The notes below the pieces were generated by a model. That model did not search any database. It was not told the DNA's origin and saw only the letters and a program-made list of their open reading frames with translations. Below, piece by piece: positions 1-11,135 of a stretch of DNA of 64,000 bases. How positions within the stretch are numbered: position 1 is the first letter of the stretch; each line of letters begins with the position of its first letter. Source of the DNA: Hippasteria phrygiana (Eukaryota; Echinodermata; Asteroidea; Valvatida; Goniasteridae); assembly GCA_037893225.1 (NCBI GenBank), contig JAZGUH010000713.1:1-64000 (forward strand). The letters run 5' to 3'. The position numbers and the translations under genes are program-made.

Positions 1-880
1 TGTTAGAACAAAGAGAAGGGCCTCCTAATCATGTCAGTAGCAAGGTTTACTTTCAAAATTTTGAAAAAGATTTTTGTGTGTTGTCAAAAATTTCTGTCAA
101 AGTAATTTACCAAAACCTTATCAAAAAATTGTATGTTCCCCCAATTGCGGAAAGGGCATGGGAAAGTTCTCTTTGTTTTAAGCCAGTTTGGAATGAAGTA
201 TGGAAAAACTGTTGGTGTAATCAAATGGATCATGAAGTTATGAATATTTGGTTTAAGCTCAAACACAGGATTTTACCCACTAAGGCTAAATTACATAAGA
301 TGGGGATTACTATTGACAATACCTGTTTGCTTTGTAATACAGGTGAGGAAACAATAGAACACATTTTCTTGTCATGTCCAAAGCACCTGGATGCCTGGAT
401 CTTTGTGGAAGGTAAATTAAGAAAATACAACAATGACAAGTTTTTTGTTTTAAATGACAGTAAACGAATTTTAGGGGTAGGCAAAGGAATTACGAATGTT
501 TCCCTGCTTCTCATTGGGGTATTGCATAAAACCATCTGGAGTATTCGATGTAATATAGCTATGAATCACATGGACGGCGAGAAGGTTGATATTCTAGCCT
601 GTTACAAGACCAATCTCAAAAAATGTATTACGCTTGATAAGACCCGGCTTTCTGACATTGAATTTATGTCAATGTACACCAAAAATAAGGCTTTATGTTA
701 TGTAGAATTAAACCAACTAAAATTTTGTTTCTAAAGTTTCCATTTATATGGATTTCAAGTAACGATTTTCTTCTTTTAGCATATTTCTATTCCTTTTGTA
801 AATATGTAAATATGTAGATATTGTATGTACTTTGTTGAAAATTTCGCAATAAACGAAGCTGCATAGCTTCGACGAGAAAC

Positions 881-909
<29 letters not shown>
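1..909 (+). mobile_element. 3' end of a LINE retrotransposon with poly(A) tail
   Basis: The reading frame at 78-734 (218 aa, open at its 5' side and cut by the window edge) has the cysteine/histidine cluster CLLC-x9-EHIFLSCP near residues 83-101. This is typical of the zf-RVT segment at the C-terminus of L1/Tx1-type LINE reverse transcriptase proteins. The stop is followed by a short AT-rich 3' UTR, an AATAAA near 850 and an uninterrupted A tract at about 881-909. That is the expected 3' end of a target-primed retrotransposon insertion. The endonuclease and catalytic reverse transcriptase domains would lie upstream of the window. The frame is intact over the visible part, so the insertion may be fairly young. 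Clade assignment is tentative. Confidence 0.75.
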
Positions 910-914
<5 letters not shown>

Positions 915-1302
915 CTGACTGTGATCAGTAATTCTCAACCACGGGCTGACATCCAATAATAATAACATAACAATTAAAAGAGACGTTTAAGGCGCTTTCA
1001 AGTAAAATAAAACAAATTCTTAAAAATATTAGATGTCACACCTAAAGCTGTGGAATTAACCTTTCATTAGGTTGATTCAGCTTTACATCTATCTTTCCTG
1101 GCGTTAAATCTAAAGAGTGACCACCGACTGCACACTTAAGATATCGATTTAACACTTTTATTTGAAACATGCATATTAAACTCAAACATCACTGAGCAAC
1201 GTGAACTCAAATTTTGCCACAAAGGTGGTATCTGCAACATAGGTGCTGGTAAACAAATGAAAATGTCAACAGAGACTGTTCATTCGTCATTCTTCAATAA
1301 TG

Positions 1303-1387
1303 TTATCGCCGTTTTCAAAAGTGACGAATACTAATTTCAGAATTAATTAGCACATGTGATTCGTCTTTTGTGAAAACGGCAACGATT
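1303..1387. repeat. Imperfect inverted repeat
   Basis: The left arm reads ATCGCCGTTTTCAAAAGTGA from about 1304. Its complement recurs as TTGTGAAAACGGCAACGAT, ending near 1387. The loop between the arms is about 30 nt. This is probably a small foldback or a remnant of a non-autonomous DNA element. Confidence 0.5.
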
Positions 1388-4253
1388 TGTAACTTTGCTT
1401 TCGAGGTCGCCTACATAAACCTAGCAACTTATTTACATGAACACTTTTGCTGTAGGCCTAACACTCTAGTTAACAAGGATTCGTTCCATCTACGCATCTG
1501 CGGCGATCCGGGGGGGGGGGGGGACACACGTCCCCATATTTTGGGGAGAGGGGGTGGCTATGGCAGTGCCCCCGCCCCCAATAATAAAATCCCCCTTGTC
1601 GTATAAATTGTATGGGTCATTGGCTTATACGCACCAGTAGGAACTAATGAGAGGAGTTAAAAAAGTACAAATAAAATATGGCACCGGAGAGATAATGGGA
1701 AGTCCTAGATTTACACAATAAAATAGAAACAGGTGCGTGGTTGTTTTAGGTGGGGGATGAGGGGTGACGGTCAATCATGGCTACCTTTTTAATCATCCCT
1801 ACGAAGTTTGCGGTGTCCGCGGTTTACGTGCAGTGATATTCTCCACTTCGTATTGTATGCTGATTGGAGCATAATTATGTCAAACTTTGTAATTTCTGTA
1901 TTCATCAATATTCTTCGTAACCACAGATCCACCCACTCAGGAAATGACAATTAAGAGACAAAAAGAGGCCAGCAAAATGGCTTGAAATATTTACCTTAAC
2001 AACTAAAGACCGGAACAATCTTTCTCCAAGAATCACCAGCACTGAGAGAAACACTCTGATCTCAGAGATCAGTATTCCTGATTTTTGTTTTGTGAGGAGA
2101 AGTAGATTTCCCTTCCACTCGCAGCGACGACCAATTCTATATTTGGTGAACTATCTGTATCATTCAGACTCAAGTTAAATGTGTACGCTGCAGTCTACCG
2201 AGTATAGCAGACAATATAACTACAATAATACCTTACATGGTTGTGCGTGTATACCTTTCCCCAGGTCACTACATAATATAACAAAAAAGATTGGTGTGTA
2301 TTTCTACGTATTCTACAAACACGCATTCCAGGCTTTTTAAGATTCTATTATTGATTCCAGGGAGACAAACAAAAGCAAGTTTGGCAATATTCATAGGGGA
2401 ATAAGTATTCTTCTCTTTTCCGGGAAAAAGAAATGAAAACATCCGCGACAAAATTGAATGGGACTACAGGAAGGGTTTTTCTCTTCCCGTTTATAGATTT
2501 AGGAAAGTAATTCACCGAAATAGACGAGGTTTTTGGTCACAGATTTTATCACAAGGAACTGTACTTTCAGTAAAAGGGAGATAATGTCTTTTTTTTAAAT
2601 AATGTACTCGATCCTCCTGGTATTTGTGACGTCATCCAACATAAACCACGCCTATTTAACACGGACTGGCCCCTGACGGTAGCACAGAGTTCGCATGCAC
2701 CAGCTTTGCCACTATGTTACTGACACAGGCTATCACTATCAAAAGTCCTAGCTTTTGGGGGGATGGGGGTATGGCGAGTGAGGGTGGGGGGATGGGGGGG
2801 ACCAAAATTTCGGCCGACCAAAGAAATTTGACAATATGACACTAGGGGGTGCTGTTCATGATACAAAAGTCTGGTCACTATATGGGTGCACCAAACTAAA
2901 TAGGCCAAAATGGCTGCGCCAAACTGATTAGCATAAATTGTAAACCCACAACTTTTTTTGAATAATACATTTTTGGGGGTCATGCAATTGATGGAATGTG
3001 TAATTGTGATCAGCTATCATAACCTGGGGGTTCTGTGCTTCAACTTTTGTGAAGACTTGATAAATTTTGGCTTTAAAATTGGTCCTATTTGCTTGGCAAG
3101 TGGAGGGATGCTGTATGGCCGGTTTGGGAAAAACTACATTTTCAGGGGTGGTACTCTCTGGGGACAATTAGCAAAAATTATAAACTGCAAACCTGCCAAC
3201 AATTGAAAAGAATTTGACAGATTAAGATTCAAACTATAATTTTCAGTAGTGTCACAAACTGAGAGACTCCTGAATAAGGATTTTTCCACTGTGAAGTTAA
3301 TGGATTTTACACTATAAAGGTCAATGGGAGTTTATTTAGTGTGGTGCATCCCTATGTAGGCTGTGAATATTTAATGCAAATATGCACACTTATGTCCCTA
3401 AGCCTGACAACACAATACTGCAAAGCTTTTGTACTGATTGTGGTCCGTTTTTTATACATTTTGACTGTTGGAAAGTTACAAAATAACCTCAAAATCTAGG
3501 GGTGGGAGGGGGGGGGGGGGGGGGGGGTGGTCCAATGGCCCATCACCCGGTCAAAAAATAGAGGGGGGGGGGGTATATACCCCCTTATCCCCGGGATTTA
3601 CGCCGATGAATGATACTATCGTTGGCATGGATAGACGTGCAAACAATTAATGCAGTCACTTTCGTTTGATGAAACGACAACTTATAGGGAAGTTCACCGT
3701 CTCGTTCCTGTTTGCATAAATACAGAGCCAGTGTGTGACAGGGAAATGAAAAACATTTCAGACTGCACCTGCGAAAACATTGTTTAAACTATTATAGCGG
3801 CAGAGAAAATAAAAGCAGTTTTCTATGCCGTTGCACCCATAATGATTAGGCTCAAAATACGGAAGCGTAGCCTCGATCATAAGATTATTTACAGTGGCAT
3901 ATTCAGGTTTTGGATCTATCAGTCGTAAAGTGGTGGTGCTTTCAGTTCTTAAAATAAAATAGTTGTTGCCCCCTCCCCACTCCCCCTCCCCCGGCAGGTT
4001 CTGGGGCCAACAGGGACCATGGTTTCCCCGAAACCCAGAAAATGATAATACTGAAAACAAAATGCCAGTAAATGTTGCCCAATACACTGTACAAATGTTG
4101 GGTAAAAAATATTGGGCAGTACCATTTTAACAGTTGGTAAATTACGTGAAAAATTTCCCAACTTATAAAAAGAAATTGCCCAAAGATTGAATATGTTGAC
4201 TGTTGTACCAACGTTGGGTAATCTGTTTTCCCAACTTTCTAACAGTGTAATAA

Positions 4254-4362
4254 GGCTGCGTCCGAATCGCTTGTCTAGGGCTATTGTCTAGGTGTTCGTC
4301 CATTACAACTACGCGTGACGTAGCCGTAGCTGTAGCTCTAGACACCCATTTCGGACACGGCC
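4254..4362. repeat. Foldback (palindromic) element
   Basis: The arms GGCTGCGTCCGAATCG... (from 4254) and ...TTTCGGACACGGCC (to 4362) are complementary, with inner matching words GTCTAGGGCTA and TAGCTCTAGAC. The size and form match small MITE-like foldback elements. Confidence 0.5.
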
Positions 4363-4964
4363 TAACCTGGGATTAAGCTTTATACTTATTTCAGACGCTC
4401 AACAAGCAGTAGTGACTGGCGCCACCAACGTCAGATAGAGTCCTCTCTCTCCCATGTCTTATGATTCATTATTTCACACACGTTCTTCCATTCACAAAAC
4501 GCAGGTTTATCCAGAAATGTTCCGAAGGATTCCAAACCTTGAAAATTCATCATCCACCGCCTCAACCCCCAAATAAATAAATAAATGAATACAAATGTAC
4601 CGTCTGTGAAACAAACATGTTAAGAAGAACAAAACCGATTTTGAAAGGGCCGTTGTACAGAAAATGGAATTAAGAAGAGCCAAGAATGTTGCGGTCAAAA
4701 GCAACAAAATATTAAATTACTTGATGTCAGTTTCTTTCTACTAAAGGAAACAAATCACACATTCATTGCAGTGGTACACACCATGAAACTTCATGAAGTG
4801 AAATCTGCAATCTGCACTTTTATATATAGCACACACACGTCACCTCTTGTAAAAAGGAAATGTCATTCATTTGTTTTTCACACCCATTCCGCAATACGCA
4901 GAATTTCGTTTTTGATAGTCGGAGCAAAATTAACGACTTGTTAAGTTAGGGATATAGACCATTG

Positions 4965-4972
4965 TATAAATT
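4965..4972 (+). promoter_or_regulatory. Candidate TATA box of HCL1
   Basis: TATAAATT lies 130 bp upstream of the HCL1 start codon. No splice acceptor with a good polypyrimidine tract lies between it and the ATG, so an unspliced 5' UTR of roughly 100 nt is plausible. This is inference from position only. A spliced leader exon further upstream, as in the paralogue HCL2, is the alternative. Confidence 0.3.
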
Positions 4973-5101
4973 GGTCTAAACAAACACAGAGATCTGTAAT
5001 TAAACAAGTTATTCTGGCCAACTACAGTAGCCACAATATTGAGTAATAATTCCGACCTTAGCATTATTTTTCAAACTTTGGCTCTAAAATTTGATTAAAT
5101 A

Positions 5102-5487
5102 ATGGCCGAGAAGAGGTCACTTTATAAGCGCAGGGGTGATCCTTACCACCGCTGTCCGCTGTGGTTTATTATTGTAAGTACTGCGGCTCTGTTAATGTCA
5201 CCGGAGCAAACATGGGTCGCACTGGCCGAAGAATCATCGATTCCCACGGCGTACGTCAGCCAACAAGACATGGTAGACTGCATGATCCCCGACGATATCT
5301 ACATGGACTATGTGCTTGGATTGAAAGACCGGACTTTTCTGTTCTTAGACAATTATTACAGGGTAAGATGGATTAAGCTGTCTTAATTCCGCGGTAAGTT
5401 CTTGTAGGGCCTACACGCTAGTTTCTGCACAAATTGTTGTTGTTATTGTTGTTGTTGTTGTTGTTGTTGTCGTCGTCGTCGTCGTCG

Positions 5488-5524
<37 letters not shown>

Positions 5525-7191
5525 ATGTGACATTCCTCTTTGTACTGTCTTTCTAAATATTTGTTATGATTTGTTTTTAATTTAACTAAATTTAATTTGT
5601 TTTCATGCTGTTGTAAATCAAACATTTTTCGTTTTTGTACTTGCTGTTTGGTCTTAACGTATTAAATATAAAACCGAATGCGTGCATGAGTTATCACGTT
5701 TTAGTAGTAATAATAGAGGGTTTTTGTTACCATGTTTGTTAATTTATTTTTTACATTTTTTTCTAATAATTTACGGTACTTTTTTATAAAACACTTTTCT
5801 TGTAGACCCACCCAGGCAACGGACGAATTGGTGGTAGCCAGCCGCCTGTACCGAAACCAGTTCTTGCAGCTTATAGGAGAAGACTGACAGATGAAGACAC
5901 ACATGTAAGTTTTATTGCATACCGTCCGTTCGTCTGTCTGTCGAACGTTTCGGTTTGCAAGTTTATTTTAACTGCAGGGCGCCTTTCATCTGTCACTTTT
6001 CTATTGCCGCAAGTCTGACTTATAGAGGGCCGAATTGGAAGCTTTACTGTAGGTTATCGATTTTTTTAAGGAGATTTCTAATTTTTACGGAAAATCAGAC
6101 ACATTATAAAAAGGGGCGAAACAAAACTTGACAGTTAAAAATGAATTGCTGCTGCATATACTCCCCTGCCTTATACATGACCCCTCCACGCTCCACAACC
6201 CGCAGCTAACGGAAGCTTCATCTTCCTTGGCCTTGCAGCCATTGGACAGACTGTGGTTTTCTCTTTGTGAGATCGAGGGGTACAAGGCGTGGCTTGAACG
6301 GGCCAGATCACAGTTTCTGACGAATGGAATCATCGAATTATCCAATGATGCGGGGTTTCTAATAGATCTAGTGGACGCCATGGTAACGCTTCTGCGCAGT
6401 GAGGTAATATACAGAAAATAGGTTAATTCTGTGTACTTATTTATTTTATTTTATTTTAGTTGGTTTGATTCTGGTAAGGAGTCCAATAATTTCTCTCCTC
6501 GACACTTGCTCTGAAGCCCAAGAAGACGATGAAGAAAACAAAATAAGTTGTAGAGGTTTGTGGAATAACCCAGAGTAATATTCTGTCGGCCCACGTGGGA
6601 TTCAAACCTTGGTCGTAGGGGGTGAAAGGCTGGTAAAGAAGACGCACCAACTTGGCCGGAGCAAGGTTCAGGTTTTGTTCAATACCCAGTCTACTTCTTT
6701 GTTTCGGTATCCTTTATATATCTGATCGTGCCGATAAACTCCTCAAGATCTACTACTGTAAAACTTGTAATAATTTATTTTCGAAGCTATTGCGTCTCGA
6801 AGCTTGCACGAACTTCCAAACTCCGACCGCATCAACCGACATCCGGGACACTGCAACTTCTAGCCAATCAGACGAGACCACACCGAGGATCTCACCATGG
6901 AATGTTGACCGCAGCCAATCATGTGCCCCGCAGCTGAAGGTAGTGATATTATGTTCGATATTATGAAAATTCATGTTGCCATCTACACAAAGTTTACATA
7001 AAGCAGAGAACTTATTTTATATCCTCTTTGGTTTTAATACTGACGGCAAGTTCACCTCTCCCATGTACAAACAGCTGCGATTTCCCCAGGGCCGACGGAC
7101 TCCCCCGCGCCGCCTGGCTTCCATTCTTGGCGGTATGGTGGCGGCGATCGCCAGGTTGGACTTCGTCTTGAAGCAGTTCCTTACCAACTGA
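5102..7191 (+). CDS. HCL1: predicted secreted four-helix cytokine-like protein (264 aa, 5 exons)
   Basis: The exons are 5102-5362, 5806-5904, 6239-6403, 6787-6939 and 7075-7191 (TGA). All four introns are phase 0 with GT-AG ends. Residues 19-33 form a hydrophobic signal segment. A predicted helix follows Cys60 (PDDIYMDYVLGL). Exon 2 is a Pro-rich loop. Exon 3 has an amphipathic helix, LWFSLCEIEGYKAWLERA (125-142), and a second helix running into exon 4. Exon 4 is Thr/Ser-rich. Exon 5 carries a final helix, LASILGGMVAAIARLDFVLK (240-259). After the signal, the only cysteines are 60, 130, 182 and 221, all shared with HCL2. Exon 3 could also start at 6206, adding 11 residues in frame. I recognise no named family. 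The exon plan resembles class I helical cytokines, so a secreted signalling ligand is inferred, not shown. The exon structure is well supported by the paralogue; the function is uncertain. Confidence 0.75.
5436..5524. repeat. (GTT)n/(GTC)n microsatellite in HCL1 intron 1
   Basis: About 88 bp of TTG/TCG triplets, with a GTC-rich centre flanked by GTT runs, lie inside HCL1 intron 1. The apparent poly-Gln frame on the opposite strand is a by-product of the triplet repeat. Confidence 0.9.
6560..6660 (-). mobile_element. tRNA-derived SINE-like fragment in HCL1 intron 3
   Basis: Read on the minus strand, this piece contains GGTTTGAATCCC, close to the RNA polymerase III B-box consensus. An A-box-like TGGTGCGTCTTC lies about 40 nt upstream. 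It sits in HCL1 intron 3 (6404-6786). I see no poly(A) tail or target duplication, so this is a weak call. Confidence 0.35.
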
Positions 7192-9080
7192 ACAACATGG
7201 TAATAGCTAGGGGATATGTCTTTCAACCCCATCTGTTGGTTTGATGGGAAAGTGGCAGGCGAGAGTTCGATGAGATTTCTCGTGCAATATTCGGACCTTG
7301 CATTTTCAAGGACTGCAATTCGAGAATCAGGAGTTGAAATGATTCTAGAGTCAGTTATTAATATTATTTGTTATTGGGGAACCTGAGTGAGGTGTGTGAG
7401 AGGATACTGTCTGCAAAGTAACGGAGGAGCGAAGAATAGAGCTCTCAGCTAATGCCCCCCCCCCCAAAAAAAAACACCCAAAAAACAACAACAACCACGC
7501 CCTAACTCCCTCTGATTGTATCACTGTTGCAGTGGCGTATCCAGATTTTGTGGTGGGGGGGGGGGGGGGGGGGGATTACCCTTTTCACTCACGTGACATT
7601 ACAGCACTAAATATAAAGAATGCCACCAAAGGTGGACCGCCATGGAGTGAATATGTAGTACATATAGTATGGGGCAGGCTAAGCCACGTGTCACGCTTGA
7701 CCGGTTTATTTGAATAAGCATTGCATTACCATTGCTACCATAGCACTATAGGCGGTCCAATAATATGGACTGGTGACGCTACATGCTAAGGGTCTATAGA
7801 AATATACTTTTCCGTTTCCTCAAGAAAACAAAGATGTAAATACTTTGTCCTTGGAGAGCGGATCAACCCCAGCTAGAATTTCAGCATTGGTGATACTCAT
7901 ATAGGGCGAATTTTCCGCATTGCATATTCATTAATTTTACCACAATAAAATAATTAACGTGTAGTTAAGGTGGTGTCTCAGCCAATTTGTACTATTGGCT
8001 AAATTATGTTCGATAAATTTTTTTTAAAAACTGTGCCCAGTCATAATCCTCGTGTGTCCAGACTGGCACCTCGCTCGCGCTATACATGGTCGGTGCAGCA
8101 TGCCAGAAAAGCGCCCTCACCGACAATAAGGTCCTGGCAATTGATAAGATTTATTATTCCGTTGTTTTTCAAATCTGCCCTTCTTCTGGTGAAACAGAAC
8201 GTGCATAATTGTGGGTGGGACGAGGGGGCCTGTGCTCCCCGGTAGCGTAGCCAGGTTCTGTTGGGGGGGGGGGGACAAAGGGATGGGGAAATGCCATTTT
8301 CTTCGAGTGGGGCAAGTGAAAAAAATTCCCCAGATTTTCAAAAGTTTCTAGAAAATAATATTAATAAAAAGAAAAAAAAACTGTGAGCGCCCCCACTTTA
8401 ACTTTAACATCCAGTCCCCCCACTCTCCCCCTATAGAGACAGCCCTGGTTATGCCGCTGGGCGTCAGCCCCTCAAAAATCACAACAATTCAACATTTATA
8501 GAGAGGGCAAGGGAGAAAGAGTTCTTCCAAGAGATCGCCGTTGATTAAGGATTTGTTTGTCTACAAAAACATCGCCTTTACTTCCGCTCGTTTTCCTGTG
8601 AGTGCAATGGATTTTCATGTTTTGGTTTCTTTTGCAACAAATCAAATTGTGACGACAATTATGGTCTACTGAGGTTTGGATAAAAAAATTGATTAAAATT
8701 GGATTAAAATTTGAAAAGAAGTTGTACATAAAGGTAACTGAATTTAACTCTGGATATTATATTTATTTATGTGGAATATTTATTAACAAAAAAAGCTGAG
8801 CTGACAAAAAGAAGATTTTGTGTGCTTAGATTATTTAGTCTATAAAGGAAACGTACAGTGGACATTCAGCTCATGCATATTACTATGTGTTACAACAACA
8901 CAAACATCGGTATATGCAAGAGGGCGCTATTTTGTTTTTGTCACACAAGGCGCTCCTTGTAAGAACAGTAAAAAATCAGACCTAAATCTCCCGCCAACAA
9001 AGTTTTGAAGTTGTTGGCTATTATACAACACCTGAATAAATCCCCGCCATCCGATTGGTGGATCGTCGATTACGTGCATT
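7192..9080. other. HCL1 3' flank with dispersed repeats
   Basis: A candidate HCL1 polyadenylation signal, AATAAA, lies at 7944-7949. The rest is repeat-derived: poly-C/poly-A near 7456-7480, a poly-G insert at 7555-7574, a copy of the CACGTG-ended repeat family at about 7575-7775, and a poly-G repeat at about 8235-8460 ending in the recurring words ATGCCGCTGGGCG. I see no exon in the remainder. Confidence 0.5.
7575..7775. mobile_element. Degenerate copy of a CACGTG-ended MITE family
   Basis: This copy shares the order of words CTTTTCAC-CACGTGAC, GTGGACCGCC, GGGGCAGGCTAAGCCACGTGT, TTTATTTGAATAAGC and AGGCGGTCCA with copies at 10926-11135 and 30371-30730. It is the most diverged at its right end. 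Confidence 0.55.
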
Positions 9081-9135
9081 GAATTATTGATCCATCACAC
9101 GACGCGAACCCACACCGCCCAAAACGTTCTATCAC

Positions 9136-9450
9136 ATGGTTCTATCAAACGGTGCGCGTGCATTGATAGAACCAAAAGAACTTCCCAAATTTCACGGTCA
9201 CTATTGGTGGCGCTACAACAGGGCTGTCATTCACACAACATGGCGGCGGTTTGTTCTCCTAACAGACGACAAAATATTGGAACTCGTAGGCGAGGCTGAC
9301 GATGCTAACACAAATAGACAAATGAAATATGCAGTCAAACGATTAGAGGAATTTGCAAGACACGCAGAAACAACAATTAAAGCTTTTAAATTAACTGATT
9401 CGGAACTGGACCACTTTTTGTCGCGATTTTATGCGGGACTGAAACGGTAA
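9136..9450 (+). pseudogene. Crypton/DUF3504-like tyrosine recombinase N-terminal fragment
   Basis: This is a 104-aa frame starting at ATG 9136. Its second half (from about RRFVLLTDDKILELV through KYAVKRLEEFA to ELDHFLSRFYAGLK) has the look of the core-binding region of Crypton tyrosine recombinases. The same region occurs in host proteins derived from them (DUF3504 type, as in QRICH1, KCTD1 and ZMYM relatives). The frame stops right where the family normally continues into the catalytic half. A GTAAAC at 9449 could be a splice donor, so this could be a first exon, but I find no downstream recombinase exon. A 181-bp foldback begins 65 bp after the stop. The family call rests on pattern memory only. 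Confidence 0.45.
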
Positions 9451-9514
9451 ACGGCACGTTTAACAACGTTACACCAAGAAATCCATGCATGCAATCTGTC
9501 GGATTTATTCAGGC

Positions 9515-9695
9515 GTTGTATAAAACAAGTAATGAATGTTTCACATTCGTGCAATGGTAAGAATAATTTCATTCGGTGACAGATGGAATGTCCCATTCCA
9601 CGAGGCGAAGCCTCGTGGAATGGAACATTCAATCTGTCACCTCATGAAATTATTCTTACCATCGCACTCATAAACATTCATTATTTGTATACTAC
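9515..9695. mobile_element. Long palindromic foldback element (about 181 bp)
   Basis: Two arms of about 90 nt are nearly perfect inverted copies around a GAA centre (CGAGGC-GAA-GCCTCG at about 9601-9614). The arms contain ATTCCACGAGGC, GACAGAT and GTAAGAATAATTTCAT and their complements. The same architecture with a different sequence occurs at 36041-36206. Confidence 0.8.
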
Positions 9696-10072
9696 TATTG
9701 TCCAAAGAAGCTGTTTAACATGAAAATCAAGTAAAAAGTGGATTCGACTCTAAGAAAATATAGACAAGTGTGATTACATATTTGTACACAAAATGACATC
9801 ACTCTGGCTCCTGACTATGGATAGTTTCATTAGCTTAAAAACTAAAATGTTGAAATTTCTCCCTGGTAAGTCAAAGTAAAATGTCAAGAAAACTGTGCTA
9901 CATGTATTCCAATTATAAAAATCATATTATGGTTTCCTTAATTGAGAATAACCTTCGTAACCCTTGAATGGTTTACAGCAGTGGCCCCCATATCTGTCTT
10001 TAGTTAAGTTTGGTTTAAGAAGGAACGGTGGCTGAACCACATGCTGTATGGAGGAATTTCACATTAGCCCTG

Positions 10073-10255
10073 TCTGCGCACTTCCGGGTTTAAAGCGAGG
10101 CTCTCAGTGATAAACAAACACAGTGCTATTGAATTAATTCACACATGCTTTGATAAATGAATCGCGCCATAAATGGCAGCGCAGCGCACGTTCAGCATGG
10201 TAAGTTGTTTACTTAGCACTGGGATCCTCGCTTTTAAACCAGGAAGTGCGCAGAT
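10073..10255. mobile_element. Foldback/MITE with about 37-nt terminal inverted repeats
   Basis: The left end CTGCGCACTTCCGGGTTTAA... matches the complement of the right end ...CTTTTAAACCAGGAAGTGCGCAG, with a spacer of about 110 bp. Most positions pair, so this is probably a non-autonomous DNA transposon. Confidence 0.7.
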
Positions 10256-10925
10256 CAGTGCTATTTTCGTCAATTTGGGATTCGTCTGTAATCCGGGCAG
10301 TAAAGTGAGAAAAGCTTTAGAGTAAACCGCATGTTTCTAAAGGTACGTGAGCGAGAAAAAAAAATATGTTAAATTTCTCTGTTCGCAACTGCAATCTCCA
10401 TTGGGCATTCCTGGGGGGGGGGGGGGGGGGTGGAGGAGGGCACACAGGTTTCGAGCGGGGGTTTGGGGTGTCGGGGGATTCCCCATGGCCTATAGTTACG
10501 TCACTGCGCAGGTGGCCTTTATGTTGTTTTTACGCATAAACACTGCCATTTTCTTTTCAACCAATCAGCGTCCTGAACCTGAGCGGGGCGTGCCTATGGC
10601 TACGCACTGTATCATAATTGGCCGGTTTTACATGGTAGGCGTGGGGTAAATAATTTTATAGGCCTATAGCTTGATCATTTCCCGGTACCTTTTCCTGACT
10701 TGACGCACCAAAATAATGACGGTCAATCATTCGAGAGGTTCATTTTACTATTTCATATCCACGACGTCACTAAAAACTTATAGCAATTGGTCCGTAGACT
10801 TTTTCACCCACGTGACCAGATATACATGTAATGTAAAAATTGGTATGGGAAATTAACATTTATTGTCAACACATGCAAAAATATTTCATTATTTGAGTTG
10901 GAAATATATAAAAAGACACTGGTCC

Positions 10926-11135
10926 AATTGACCTTTTTCACCCACGTGACCAGAGAGCGTGAATGTAAACAAAGCCACCATGTGTGAACCGCCTTTCATA
11001 GTACATCTACATGCACTGTACATGTGTATGGGGCAGGTTAAACCACGTGTGCGCGCACGCGGCATGCGTGGTTGGTTAAATAAGCCGTTCACTAAGCTAG
11101 GATAGGCGGTCCACGACGACACGTGAAAAAAGTTC
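10926..11135. mobile_element. MITE with CACGTG-containing inverted ends
   Basis: The left end CCTTTTTCACCCACGTGACC (about 10927) and right end ACACGTGAAAAAAGTT (to about 11135) are inverted matches. Related left-end words also occur at about 10796-10820. The interior GGGGCAGGTTAAACCACGTG (11031 onwards) has an uninterrupted TTAA at 11038-11041. In the copy at 30371-30730 this TTAA is occupied by another transposon. Confidence 0.65.

Larger units (their letters stand above)
910..4960. other. Gene-free stretch with repeats, upstream of HCL1
   Basis: I see no supportable coding exon here. The stretch holds poly-G rich inserts at about 1509-1523, 2756-2800, 3508-3527 and 3564-3571, and C-rich 3970-3995. 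It also holds an inverted repeat at 1303-1387, a foldback at 4254-4362, and a zone at about 4075-4250 where TTGGGTAA/TTGCCCA-like words recur. The short open frames in both strands have no recognisable family, no conserved splice context and low-complexity content. Confidence 0.6.

Noticed and set aside
5443..5625. Poly-Gln/poly-Arg minus-strand frame
   Set aside because: It is a translation of the (GTT)n/(GTC)n microsatellite in HCL1 intron 1.
5806..5884. Alternative reading frame of HCL1 exon 2 (TDELVVASRLYRNQ...)
   Set aside because: It looks helical but ends in TGA and would break the phase 0 pattern. The chosen frame joins both neighbours cleanly and matches the HCL2 exon layout.
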